Source: Nitrososphaerota archaeon
Lineage (GTDB): Archaea > Thermoproteota > Nitrososphaeria > Nitrososphaerales > JACPRH01
Reading direction: 5' to 3'
NCBI GenBank assembly: GCA_016190055.1
Contig: JACPRH010000036.1
Span: 1-41,656 of the forward strand
Length of the DNA stretch: 41,656 bases
In this document: in pieces, positions 33,295-41,120 of the stretch
How positions within the stretch are numbered: position 1 is the first letter of the stretch
Layout of the letters: each line of letters begins with the position of its first letter
Notes under the pieces: generated by a model
Database searches by the model: none
What the model was told of the DNA's origin: nothing
The model's input: the letters and a program-made list of their open reading frames with translations, nothing else
Program-made: the position numbers and the translations under genes

Positions 33295-33500
33295 CAAGAC
33301 AGTCAACTTTAGTCAGTGGTGACGTTATGGATTCTTAGCTGTTTGAACGAGTTAGCAGAATGGAAGCGGTTCCGCGCATTTAAACGGAGAACAAGACGCT
33401 TCTACAACACATATCTCCAATCATCTAGCCTCTAGAGCCTCAGGAGATGGCTAAAGTTATTCACAACCATCTACAACATGAGCTTAAGTTGACTGTCTTG
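33295..33500 (+). mobile_element. Internally deleted insertion sequence (MITE-like) with TIRs and target duplication
   Basis: The 565-bp gene-free stretch 32996-33560 contains a small element. Its ends are a perfect 15-bp inverted repeat, CAAGACAGTCAACTT (33295-33309) and AAGTTGACTGTCTTG (33486-33500). Directly outside lies TATAATT on both sides (33288-33294, 33501-33507). Because one more base also matches, the duplication may be 8 bp. The interior keeps the C-terminal end of a DDE-type transposase. The rest of 32996-33560 shows no gene that I can support. Confidence 0.78.
33313..33492 (+). pseudogene. Transposase C-terminal remnant (possibly IS6 family)
   Basis: One frame reads WKRFRAFKRRTRRFYNTYLQ, then SSSL, a TAG at 33433-33435, then SLRRWLKLFTTIYNMSLS and a TGA inside the right inverted repeat. 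The spacing of the basic block, Phe-Tyr-Asn and Leu-Phe-x3-Tyr-Asn resembles the tail of IS6-type transposases. The stop codon and the lack of a DDE core show that it is dead. Confidence 0.6.
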
Positions 33501-33560
33501 TATAATTCCAGTATAATGCTTAAATTGATCCTATATCAAGTACCCTGAAGGCGTTTAGTA

Positions 33561-33974
33561 TTGGTAGTAACACGTCCGCAGCGGGCTGTTAAGTTTATCC
33601 GGCGCAAGAAGTACTTGGTCACTTGGAGTCTCGCTCTAGGTCATGAGGAGTTAGAGAAGATATCGAGGCGACCTGAAGCCTTGGAGAAGGGACTCAATTA
33701 TGTGACACATATGACGAAGGATAACAAGCTAGAACTCTATAGGATCGTCCCGATGGCGGAACTTACTCACTTTGGACGAGAGATTCACGGCGAGAGCAGG
33801 TTGGCTCATCCTTCTGGAATTGCTATTGCAGAGGCAAACTCCATCGAGGAAGTAAGAAAAATGTTAGATCAATGGGTGAAAGGTTTCAGCTACGGCGGCG
33901 TGTCGGTGCAAAACTATCTTGAGTTCGATATTAAGCCCTTGGTAGAGATAGGTCGTAGAGGAAGGGAGGAATAG
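33561..33974 (+). CDS. Small protein, probable dimeric alpha/beta-barrel (YCII/EthD-like) fold
   Basis: I do not recognise a named family for this 137-residue protein. A basic N-terminus precedes KKYLVTWSLALG (strand 1), a helix EELEKISRRPEALEKGLNYV, a strand LELYRIVPM, strand SGIAIAEANS, then IEEVRKMLDQWVKGF and a final strand YLEFDIKPL. This strand-helix-strand-strand-helix-strand order, with the phrase EANSIEEVRKML, is typical of ferredoxin-like dimeric barrel proteins. The start is TTG 33561. Three bases separate it from the first Gly-rich gene, so the two are in an operon. Confidence 0.6.
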   Translation: MVVTRPQRAVKFIRRKKYLVTWSLALGHEELEKISRRPEALEKGLNYVTHMTKDNKLELYRIVPMAELTHFGREIHGESRLAHPSGIAIAEANSIEEVRKMLDQWVKGFSYGGVSVQNYLEFDIKPLVEIGRRGREE

Positions 33975-33977
33975 GTA

Positions 33978-34913
33978 ATGCCGGGCGATTTCACTGTCGC
34001 GGGAGTAGTGAAGTATGGCCAAGTCATCCTTCAAGCCGGAAAGATAACTTTTGAGAGCAACAGCAAGCTTGTGCTGGCACCATTAGAGAAAAATATGGTT
34101 GCCCCTACGACGCTCACGATAATCGCTGATACAATCTCGATTGTGGATCGTGCGGAGATAACCTATGATTTAGACGGATTACCAGGATTCGATCCTGATA
34201 CGCCTGCGCCGCCCCAAACGAGCATCGCTGCGAATGGTTTCGATGGTGGCTCGAGTCCTGGGGAGGGCAGTTATCCTCAAGCTAATAGTGGAGGGGATGG
34301 AGGGCCGGGGCACACGGGGCAGAAAGGCATAGCTGGCATAAACGCGCCTGAGATGCAGATATTCGTGGGTCGGGTAGAGCAGGTGAACTCAGACGCGATA
34401 AAGGTGAACTTCAAGGGGCAGGACGGGGGGAAAGGCGGAAAAGGAGGCACTGGCGGAAATGGCGGAAAAGGACAAAAGGGCGCCGCATCCCAGACCAGCG
34501 ATTCTTGGTATGATGGAGACGAGTGCACTCGAGAACCGGGGCGGGGAGGCAATGGTGGTAAGGGCGGCGACGCAGGTTATCCGGGCCAAGGTGGCGCTGG
34601 AGGGAACGGCGGTATTGTCAAAGTCTTTGTAAAGAAAGACTATTTACCTGCAGTCCAAGGCTGGAATTATGTCATCAGTGGAGGCAAGGGAGGGTCTTCA
34701 GGCGCGCCGGGTCAGAAGGGCAAAGGTGGGAAAGGAGGTTCACAGGGTGACCAGAACGACCCGTGCCCAGCTAGACCCGAGTATCACGGAACGGACGGCC
34801 CTGACGGGCGCTTGATGGATGATATGGATCCAGACTGGCACGTGAATTACGCGGGGAAGGACGGATTAGATGGAGATGTTGGAACGTATGAGCTCACCGA
34901 GGTGCCGAGCTAA
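33978..34913 (+). CDS. Glycine-rich repeat protein 1
   Basis: A 311-residue protein with no signal peptide or membrane helix. The first 70 residues look beta-rich (GQVILQAGKITFESNSKLVL, TLTIIADTISIVD, AEITYDLDG). After that, blocks dominated by Gly-Gly-x and Gly-x-y repeats, such as GGKGGKGGTGGNGGKGQKG and GGAGGNGG, alternate with short beta segments MQIFVGRVEQV and IVKVFVKKDYL. The repeats are mixed rather than strict collagen triplets, so a polyglycine-II-like or beta-helical fold is more likely than a collagen triple helix. It is a tandem paralogue of the next gene, sharing ITYDLDG, NAPEMQIFV and GGNGGIVKVF. Its function is unknown. ATG 33978. Confidence 0.75.
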   Translation: MPGDFTVAGVVKYGQVILQAGKITFESNSKLVLAPLEKNMVAPTTLTIIADTISIVDRAEITYDLDGLPGFDPDTPAPPQTSIAANGFDGGSSPGEGSYPQANSGGDGGPGHTGQKGIAGINAPEMQIFVGRVEQVNSDAIKVNFKGQDGGKGGKGGTGGNGGKGQKGAASQTSDSWYDGDECTREPGRGGNGGKGGDAGYPGQGGAGGNGGIVKVFVKKDYLPAVQGWNYVISGGKGGSSGAPGQKGKGGKGGSQGDQNDPCPARPEYHGTDGPDGRLMDDMDPDWHVNYAGKDGLDGDVGTYELTEVPS

Positions 34914-34929
34914 GTAAAGAGGTTGATGA

Positions 34930-35979
34930 GTGGAAATGATTGTACAAGAAATATTTACAGTGACGGGGAATACCGACGTTGACGACGATGTCATTTACTG
35001 CCGCAGGCTGGAGTTCGTTGGGCCTGGGGCTCAACTCGTGATCAAACCGAAGAAGGATGCGCCGCTGGGCGCCCAGCGTGTCTTGAAGATAGTGGCCAAC
35101 GTCATCAATACGACGTTAGCTGGAGGCTCGGGTGAGATTACCTACAACCTAGACGGCGACTATTTCCCAAACTTTGAACTACCCGTGGGTAACCTAGGGC
35201 TCGATCCCGAGACGCAGGCTAAGGCTGGGGACAACGGGGATCCAAACTTCAATCAAGGCCCTCTCCCGCCAGCCGATATCGCATCCCCGAACTTCGACCC
35301 TATTCTCGACCCTCTCCACTACGTCGGGAACTACCCGAAGGCTCAGGATGGCGGGAATGGGAAACCGGGGGGCCGGGGAGGCAAAGGGACTAAGGGATCT
35401 AATGCTCCTGTTGTAGAGATATGGGCCACGGAGATCAACGGAAATTTGATCCTCGACCTCAGAGGTCAGCAAGGCGGCAACGGTGGAAATGGCGGCAACG
35501 GTCAGTTCGGAGGTAATGGACAGATGGGATCTGCAGCCGTTACAGGAACGGATACGACGTGGCTCGGTGTACCTAACGTCATCTGTAAACAGGGGCCGGG
35601 ACTGGGCGGCGACGGAGGACGGGGAGGCAATGCTGGTTGCGGCGGTGATGGCGGTGATGGCGGGAACGGAGGCATCGTGAAGGTATTCTACACGGCTGGC
35701 GTCGACTTGACCACAATACAAACGCAACTGCAGAAAGGTATAGGTGGAAAAGCTGGAAACCCAGGCAACCCGGGCAACGGAAGCAAGTCAGGGCCGCCTG
35801 GAACCAACGCTCTCTCGCCTTGCGTACCTGCCCTGTCTTCTCAGGACGGGCCAAGCGGTAGCGGCTGTAGGCAGAGTAAAGAGGGAGGAATCTCGCAAGA
35901 CGGAGAGGATGGGGTGGATGGACAGTACACTCCCTATCAGATATCGAGCATCCCACAGTTCCCAGGGCTCTGGATTTAG
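34930..35979 (+). CDS. Glycine-rich repeat protein 2 (paralogue of the preceding gene)
   Basis: A 349-residue protein with the same plan as its neighbour: a beta-rich head of about 75 residues ending GEITYNLDG, an insert rich in Pro and Asp, then Gly-rich blocks (GGNGGNGGNGQFGGNGQMG, GGDGGRGGNAGCGGDGGDGG) separated by strands NAPVVEIWATEINGNLILDL and GGIVKVFYTAGVDL. It has no signal peptide. A few Cys residues lie in the Gly-rich part and could crosslink. GTG 34930 or ATG 34936 may be the start. The gene is 16 bp after paralogue 1 and converges on the minus-strand NTase-like gene. Its function is unknown. Confidence 0.75.
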   Translation: MEMIVQEIFTVTGNTDVDDDVIYCRRLEFVGPGAQLVIKPKKDAPLGAQRVLKIVANVINTTLAGGSGEITYNLDGDYFPNFELPVGNLGLDPETQAKAGDNGDPNFNQGPLPPADIASPNFDPILDPLHYVGNYPKAQDGGNGKPGGRGGKGTKGSNAPVVEIWATEINGNLILDLRGQQGGNGGNGGNGQFGGNGQMGSAAVTGTDTTWLGVPNVICKQGPGLGGDGGRGGNAGCGGDGGDGGNGGIVKVFYTAGVDLTTIQTQLQKGIGGKAGNPGNPGNGSKSGPPGTNALSPCVPALSSQDGPSGSGCRQSKEGGISQDGEDGVDGQYTPYQISSIPQFPGLWI

Positions 35980-36074
35980 GTAAGTGAGCAAATAGAAGGT
36001 AGGAGAAGGAGAAGGCGATTACTGGAACTGCAGGAACGGCGAGGAGAAGGATAGTCTGCTGGTCATGTCGCAGT

Positions 36075-37265
36075 CTATCCTCTCCGACCGGCTGCGACTT
36101 CTCTGATAGTCGGGAGCACAAGCCCTCTGCCTCGAATTTCTTCCACGATCGTTTGCCTAAAGACCGCGGTGCCGTTGATAGATTCTTCGGCGTCGCCTTG
36201 GGTCAGCTCCTCTCCCCCGCTCAGAATCACCTTCATGTCGTCAAGTATCTCTGGGCATGTGGCTTGGACTGATTCCTTGAATGCTCTGAACGGGACGTAG
36301 AATGATGGTTTTCTGCCCTGCCTCGCTTCTTCAAGCACAACGGGGCATCTTGAAATGGAGTAAGACCAGAACCTCAGGTAGAAGTTCGCATTCGCATAGT
36401 CCTGCCGCCTTATGAGGACGTCGGCAACAGCTTCCCGGTACTTGAGCTCCAGAGATGAAACGGTGTATATGTAGTGGCCGCGCGTCCTCGCACTCACGCC
36501 TTGAAGCTGGCGGTTGTCGCATCTCGCGCTCACGGCACCATAAACCCTGTCGAGGGCGTCGATCGAGGCGGACGGCTTCCTATCCAAATACAGGTTGGCT
36601 CTGATTAACTGCTCTAACTCTGGACGGCCTATCTCGGTGGCCATCCGTCTGAGTTTGGTTATTGGTCGAGTCAAGATGCTCATGCTACTGTGTTTCAAAC
36701 AGTCAGCTAGGGCAGTAATGTAGTAGGAGTGCGCGGTCTGTAGAAAGAAGAGCACCGCAGGCGGAAAGTCCAGGTTCTTCCACGCCTCTTGGATGGCGGC
36801 ATCACCGAAGTTGATCTGGTTGCCGATCCTTCGCATCCAGACTGCCTTTTCGTATGCTTTGTGCTTGATGCGGTCTATCAGAGGCGTGATAAGGTCAGCG
36901 GAACGCATCCACACCGTCTCCGACTCCAAGAGGAGATGGGGAAGCGTCTTGTAGCTCGCCGCCTCTACTGGGTCGAGCATCGCTGAGACGGGTATCCACA
37001 GAATATCTACGAATACCCTGCCTATGGATGCGTCAACCGTGATTCTCTCGGGGTATTCTTCTGGTTTCTCATAGATTGATAGGAGGTCCACGTCTGATAC
37101 CTGCGGGCAGTCTTCGTCCAGAAGAGGTTTCCTGCAAATGACGCATAGAGAGTTGGGTTCAAGAATGTGGGAGGCTTTCCCCACGGCTTCCCAGAGGCCG
37201 GCTTCAAGATGTTGGGGGTGGGCTGCGAATGGCGCTACGGGAGTTGCTGCTGTTATTGCTACCAC
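36075..37265 (-). CDS. Uncharacterised protein, possible nucleotidyltransferase fold
   Basis: A 396-residue protein with no confident family. The segment CPQVSDVDLLSIYEKPEEYP and, about 25 residues later, RVFVDILWIPVSAML resemble the Asp-x-Asp and third-Asp strands of polymerase-beta-type nucleotidyltransferases. The usual Gly-Ser motif just before is lacking (RKPLLDED instead). The remaining 280 residues appear largely helical. A Cys pair, CVICRK, lies near residue 41. The GTG start overlaps the stop of the upstream cyclase-like gene by 7 bp, so the two are translationally coupled. The start and strand are clear; the function is a guess. Confidence 0.6.
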   Translation of the reverse strand: MVAITAATPVAPFAAHPQHLEAGLWEAVGKASHILEPNSLCVICRKPLLDEDCPQVSDVDLLSIYEKPEEYPERITVDASIGRVFVDILWIPVSAMLDPVEAASYKTLPHLLLESETVWMRSADLITPLIDRIKHKAYEKAVWMRRIGNQINFGDAAIQEAWKNLDFPPAVLFFLQTAHSYYITALADCLKHSSMSILTRPITKLRRMATEIGRPELEQLIRANLYLDRKPSASIDALDRVYGAVSARCDNRQLQGVSARTRGHYIYTVSSLELKYREAVADVLIRRQDYANANFYLRFWSYSISRCPVVLEEARQGRKPSFYVPFRAFKESVQATCPEILDDMKVILSGGEELTQGDAEESINGTAVFRQTIVEEIRGRGLVLPTIREVAAGRRG

Positions 37266-38380
37266 ATTTTTTCCTTGCCTTCTGAAAGCATCTGCTCGAA
37301 ATCGGAGAGTGCCGTGAAGACCGTGGCCGTGGTGTAGAGACGTCTATGATCCGTTATCACGGCGTTTATAGCTTTTCCATCTTTTCTCCACTGGGATTGT
37401 GTCCAAGGTTCCTTCATCGAAGGATGTGGGATTCTCAGAATATGATTGTTGCTCCAGCTACCATCGGTTAATTGATGGGTCAAAAGCCATTCTATCCCGT
37501 TCTTGATAGCAGCGGTATTATCTGTCGCATTTGAGCTGTGTGCGAGCATAAGGCCTCTCAAGGCTAGAGCTGTTGAAAAAGGCCAGCTATCGTTCGTCGA
37601 AGAATTGTAGGCATTCCAGCCTCCGTTAGACAGTTGTGTTCTTGCTATCCACGTCTGGGCCTTGTTCAACGGGCTTGCGTCCTTAGTTTTGTCTTCTCGC
37701 TTTCCCGGTTCTTGGGCAGTCAGAGCCTCCATGCAGAGGGTTGTTGAATAGAGTTTGTCAGTCCACCAGTACGTGTTCCAGTAGCCCTCGGCAGTTTGAG
37801 TTCTTCTAATAAACTCTAGAGCTTGCTTTACGCCCTGCAGAGAACCTGTCCTAATAAGAGCTTGAGCGGCTGCCGCCGTTACACATGTTTGAGAGGAGGC
37901 CCAACCCTCGAATGAAACGCTTTCGTCCAACATCATGTAGCGCCCGACCTCACGCGGCAGGGCATAAGTCCGAAATCCTCCGTCGAAGGGGCTCTGATGC
38001 TTCAACAGAAAGAGCGCCGCTTTCTTGAGGCTTTCTCGACTTGGCGTTCCAAGCGTCGAGAGGAATAGGAGGCACCATAGTGTCGAATCAGCATCTGCAG
38101 GAACTACAGGCCCATAACCCCATCCTCCATTACTACCCTGATGCTCAAGGATGCGAGAGCCTGCTTCCGCGAGCAACTGGTCTTTTTCCTCTTCTTTGCC
38201 GGGCGGGCCACGTCCGCGGCTTAGAGCATATCCTACATAGCCTGTAACCCAATAGACGCTTTCACCTGCTAAAGTAAGGAAGTCGGACCAAACTCCGTCG
38301 GGATTACGGCTTTCTTTGATAAACTGAAAGGCGTGGTCAAGCGATAACCTCAATCTATCTGGACTTTCCAAATTCTTCAC
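37259..38380 (-). CDS. Terpene-cyclase/squalene-oxidase-repeat protein (alpha6-alpha6 barrel)
   Basis: A 373-residue helical-repeat protein. QW-like repeats are spread along it: GSNGGWGYG, SPFDGGFRTY, TAEGYWNTYWW, LSNGGWNAY and LTDGSWSNN. Near residue 110 it has PADADSTLWCLL, which corresponds to the Asp-x-Asp-Asp motif of class II terpene cyclases but with Ser in the third acidic position. The length is half that of squalene-hopene cyclase, so a single barrel is likely. Class II cyclase, prenyltransferase-like or non-enzymatic roles are all possible. GTG 38380 is the start, with a TATA-like AAATTTATATCC on the minus strand near 38442-38453. It forms an operon with the NTase-like gene. Confidence 0.75.
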   Translation of the reverse strand: MKNLESPDRLRLSLDHAFQFIKESRNPDGVWSDFLTLAGESVYWVTGYVGYALSRGRGPPGKEEEKDQLLAEAGSRILEHQGSNGGWGYGPVVPADADSTLWCLLFLSTLGTPSRESLKKAALFLLKHQSPFDGGFRTYALPREVGRYMMLDESVSFEGWASSQTCVTAAAAQALIRTGSLQGVKQALEFIRRTQTAEGYWNTYWWTDKLYSTTLCMEALTAQEPGKREDKTKDASPLNKAQTWIARTQLSNGGWNAYNSSTNDSWPFSTALALRGLMLAHSSNATDNTAAIKNGIEWLLTHQLTDGSWSNNHILRIPHPSMKEPWTQSQWRKDGKAINAVITDHRRLYTTATVFTALSDFEQMLSEGKEKMW

Positions 38381-38651
38381 GGTACTTTGTCCGCTTGCGC
38401 ATTATTCAGGGAGCGCGACACAGCCTAATGGAGACATTAGTGGATATAAATTTGATTGATCGACCGGTCTTTGTTTTCGCTTGAATCACCACGTGCTCGG
38501 GCAAAAATCATGTTGACCACGTCGTCCATTGTCCTTAACTCGACTTTTTCACGCGTGTCTCTGCGACACTTTTGAAGCAGATGCTTGCGTAAACGGTATC
38601 TCCACAAGGTTAAACAGTTATTAAAACCTGCATTACCGTCATACGGAACGG

Positions 38652-38736
38652 GCGGGGGTTGCCAAGCCAGGTCAAAGGCGTAGGACTGAGGCTCCTATCC
38701 CTTAGGGGTTCGTGGGTTCGAATCCCACCCCCCGCA
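38652..38736 (+). tRNA. tRNA-Leu (anticodon GAG)
   Basis: Class II tRNA without intron. The acceptor GCGGGGG (38652-38658) pairs with CCCCCGC (38729-38735), with discriminator A. The anticodon arm is TAGGA, CTGAGGC, TCCTA. A long variable arm with ATCCC/GGGGT follows, then the T-arm GTGGG, TTCGAAT, CCCAC. Unlike the other tRNAs here, CCA follows directly (38737-38739). A TATA-like TTATTAAAA at about 38618-38626 serves as promoter. Confidence 0.95.
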
Positions 38737-38898
38737 CCAATACTCCTAACTCCACTTGCAGACCTTGATCGGTAGTTATGTCTGATTAGTTTCTGATGCT
38801 AGCTAAGGTGAGTATGGATGATAGATTCAGTCTCATTTGTTCAGTACGATTTGTGACTGACCGAGGTTTATCTGTCAGTGTACGCATAATTATCTTAC

Positions 38899-39408
38899 AT
38901 GACGCAAGTTCACTCAATCCCAAGAAATGAGACGGAGACGGTAGAGCATGTTAGAAGGCCCATTCGACGTGTCTTTCATGAGGTGCAGCTTTTTGAGCGT
39001 GCAACCTTGAAGACTCTTGTACAGTATAGGTCTCTGAGCCGCGAAGATTACTTTGGAACCGTTATGCCGAGCTGGTCGCTGCTTAAAGCTGGGCTGCTGG
39101 TCGACTTTAAGATCGAGGAAATGGCTTTGTTCCCCACGATTATAATGAAGTCTAAAGATGCTCGGCCACTGATATTTAGCTTAAGCATGGAGCAGGATTA
39201 CATTACCGAGGCTTTACGCGATTTTGAGAACATTCAGGACTATGAGGCTTCGCAGTCAAAACTGGATGAACTGATCACTCTGTTGTGCAAATATATCATC
39301 AAGTGGGTCGGCATAACCTTCTCCGTCTCACTCTCCAAGGAAGAGGAGACCCATATCGCGAAGCTAGCAAGCATCATCGAATCTTGGCCAGCAGTAATAC
39401 CCTACTAA
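38899..39408 (+). CDS. Helical protein resembling hemerythrin/HHE but lacking iron ligands
   Basis: A 169-residue protein, mostly helical. The phrase FKIEEMALFPTII resembles the HHE-domain core, where His-x3-Glu-Glu-x3-Phe/Tyr-Pro binds iron, and a later ITFSVSLSKEEETHIAKLA resembles the last iron-binding helix. In both, the His positions are occupied by other residues, and the middle helix (SMEQDYITEALRDFENI) also lacks His. The fold may be kept without the metal. ATG 38899, after an AT-rich stretch. It stands alone between tRNA-Leu and the TrmB gene. Confidence in the gene is high and in the fold moderate. Confidence 0.65.
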   Translation: MTQVHSIPRNETETVEHVRRPIRRVFHEVQLFERATLKTLVQYRSLSREDYFGTVMPSWSLLKAGLLVDFKIEEMALFPTIIMKSKDARPLIFSLSMEQDYITEALRDFENIQDYEASQSKLDELITLLCKYIIKWVGITFSVSLSKEEETHIAKLASIIESWPAVIPY

Positions 39409-39464
39409 CAACAAGCAGTAATCCAAGTCAAGTCGAGGCGTAACTCGCAAGCTTTTTCTGATTT

Positions 39465-39489
39465 AGATGTGTTATAATGTTACACATCT
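39465..39489 (+). promoter_or_regulatory. Palindrome around a TATA-like sequence, possible operator
   Basis: A perfect 8-bp inverted repeat, AGATGTGT (39465-39472) and ACACATCT (39482-39489), surrounds TATAATGTT. It lies about 110 bp before the TrmB-family gene. It could be a binding site for a dimeric regulator or a short hairpin. Confidence 0.4.
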
Positions 39490-39597
39490 GTCTGTCTGCA
39501 AAACAGAATACTTTATGTTACTCTTTATTCTCAGCTAATCGCTGGTACACGTCTTCTTTAAATAAATGGGATTAGTGAGTTTTCAAGATAGGATTAC

Positions 39598-40548
39598 GTG
39601 AGTACCCCGACTAACGAAGAGACTGTACTCGATATTCTCAGAGACTTTGGACTCACAGCGAAAGAGTCGGATATCTACATACTTCTGTGCAAAAAAGGTC
39701 CTCTCAAAGGTTTAGAGGTCTCTAAGATGCTGAGGATGCATAAAGGAGAGGCCTACCGAGTTCTAAAGAGCCTGCAGCGCAGAGGCATGGTTGAGTCAAT
39801 AATCGAGTCGCCGATACGGTTCTCCGCCGTCTCTTTTGAGCGGTTTCTGAATATGAATATTGAATCTAAGAGGCGGGAAGCAGATACCTTGGAGAAGAAG
39901 AAGGAGGAGATACTTGAACAGTGGCGCACACTCGATTCGGGAAGGTCAAATCCGTCCGAAGACAGGTTCCTAGTAATCTCGGGTGTCCACAACATTTACT
40001 CAAAGATCATGCAGATGTGGAGTGAGTCAAGTGAAGAAATACTGGGCATATCTACCTTAATGGGCTTCACTCAAGTTCAAAACAGAGGAGTAATGGATAG
40101 CATCATATCTGTAGCCACTAAAAAACACGTTATGCCTAGCTGGCGATCGAAGCTTATCCTAGACTTCTCGGAAAGAAATATCGAAGCGGTGAAAAAATAC
40201 CTCAAAAGAAGCGCGGCGAAACTCACAAACATCGAATGGCGCTACGCTGACCTTTCATCAAACTCTCATCTTCGCTTTATGATAAAAGACGCTAAGGAAG
40301 TCCTGTTCTTCCTGACCAATCCAGAGAAATCAACCCGCAGCAAACAAGAAGTCTGCTTCTGGACCAACAGCGAAACACTAGTCCTCGCCTTCAAAACAAT
40401 ACATGAGATAATGTGGCCTAACACAGAGAACGCAGCTGAGCACATAAAAGAGATCGAGCCTGAGAAGCCAGCTGGAAAATCGCGGGTCAGAAACTCAGCT
40501 ACACGTCACAGAGGGTCTACTCGGCTAACCTCTCCGACAAGCGCGTAA
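39598..40548 (+). CDS. TrmB-family transcription regulator
   Basis: A 316-residue protein. The N-terminal winged helix (about residues 10-80) contains LRDFGLTAKESDIYILLCKK, GLEVSKMLRMHKGEAYRVLK and SLQRRGMVES, typical of TrmB/TrmBL proteins. A coiled-coil segment (RREADTLEKKKEEILEQW) follows, then a C-terminal alpha/beta domain starting FLVISGVHNIYSKI and a basic, Arg/Ser-rich tail. The sugar-binding C-terminal domain of classical TrmB is not obvious, so the ligand is unknown. GTG 39598 is chosen; a TATA-like CTTTAAATAAA at 39556-39566 fits a leaderless start. Confidence 0.82.
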   Translation: MSTPTNEETVLDILRDFGLTAKESDIYILLCKKGPLKGLEVSKMLRMHKGEAYRVLKSLQRRGMVESIIESPIRFSAVSFERFLNMNIESKRREADTLEKKKEEILEQWRTLDSGRSNPSEDRFLVISGVHNIYSKIMQMWSESSEEILGISTLMGFTQVQNRGVMDSIISVATKKHVMPSWRSKLILDFSERNIEAVKKYLKRSAAKLTNIEWRYADLSSNSHLRFMIKDAKEVLFFLTNPEKSTRSKQEVCFWTNSETLVLAFKTIHEIMWPNTENAAEHIKEIEPEKPAGKSRVRNSATRHRGSTRLTSPTSA

Positions 40549-40614
40549 AGCATACTCAGATCTACGGCTTAACAGAAGTTTACTTGTAATAACACGTTGA
40601 AGAGGTAGGCTTGC

Positions 40615-40998
40615 TTAGATTATCTTTAACCGCAGAGCTGACCAAGTGTCATCCACTGAGATCATAGCAATGCCCTGCAGCCCTATTGACTGCGCATATT
40701 CGTAAATGGTGTCTCTGTTGATGTCGCTCTTAATCTTTGATGTTCTTTTAGGGTAAGTTACCCATTGTGCTCCGCTCGGAGCTAGTAGCGTCTTTAGCTT
40801 GCCTAGATTCTTTTCAAGATCGCTTCTTGAGGTTACGAAGAGCTGAATGATGTCCGCAGTGGTCTTAGGCTCACTCATTACAGATACATTAGGCGGAAGT
40901 TGCCCGATACTCTGCTTGTATCCTTGCGGCTCATTAACCAGCAGCACTCGTTGATGCTCCTTTATCCGTAGTTTCTGGGCAACTGTCTTTTCACTCAT
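40615..40998 (-). CDS. DUF3052-like protein
   Basis: A 127-residue protein starting AQKLRIKEHQRVLLVNEPQG and continuing SIGQLPPNVSVM, IIQLFVTSRSDLEKNLGKLK, WVTYPKRTSKIKSDINRD, with the end TWSALRLKI. This order matches the DUF3052 family of small alpha/beta proteins found in bacteria and archaea, of unknown function. ATG 40998. Convergent with the TrmB gene across 66 bp and divergent from the two-CW gene. Confidence 0.75.
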   Translation of the reverse strand: MSEKTVAQKLRIKEHQRVLLVNEPQGYKQSIGQLPPNVSVMSEPKTTADIIQLFVTSRSDLEKNLGKLKTLLAPSGAQWVTYPKRTSKIKSDINRDTIYEYAQSIGLQGIAMISVDDTWSALRLKII

Positions 40999-41120
40999 CT
41001 ATATCTTCGCCCCAAAACCGGGCAGGACACATCTCTGTAATAAGCTGTTTTGCAGCGGTCAAGCATCTACGTACGCCGTGAATCATACTTTTATTATGGT
41101 GATGCGAATCATCTTCAGCG

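Noticed and set aside
33295-33500. Long hairpin or terminator from the 15-bp inverted repeat
   Set aside because: The arms are 176 bp apart, lie at an exact target duplication, and enclose a transposase tail; an insertion element explains all three.
34277-34589. Pro-rich minus-strand frames opposite the Gly-rich protein
   Set aside because: They are the complement of Gly-Gly-x codons; the plus-strand frame is in an operon and has a paralogue next to it.
38437-38607. 56-codon minus-strand frame (TTG start) between the cyclase-like gene and tRNA-Leu
   Set aside because: It is basic and has no recognisable motif; the AT-rich element before it is better placed as the tRNA-Leu promoter. It may be real but I cannot support it.
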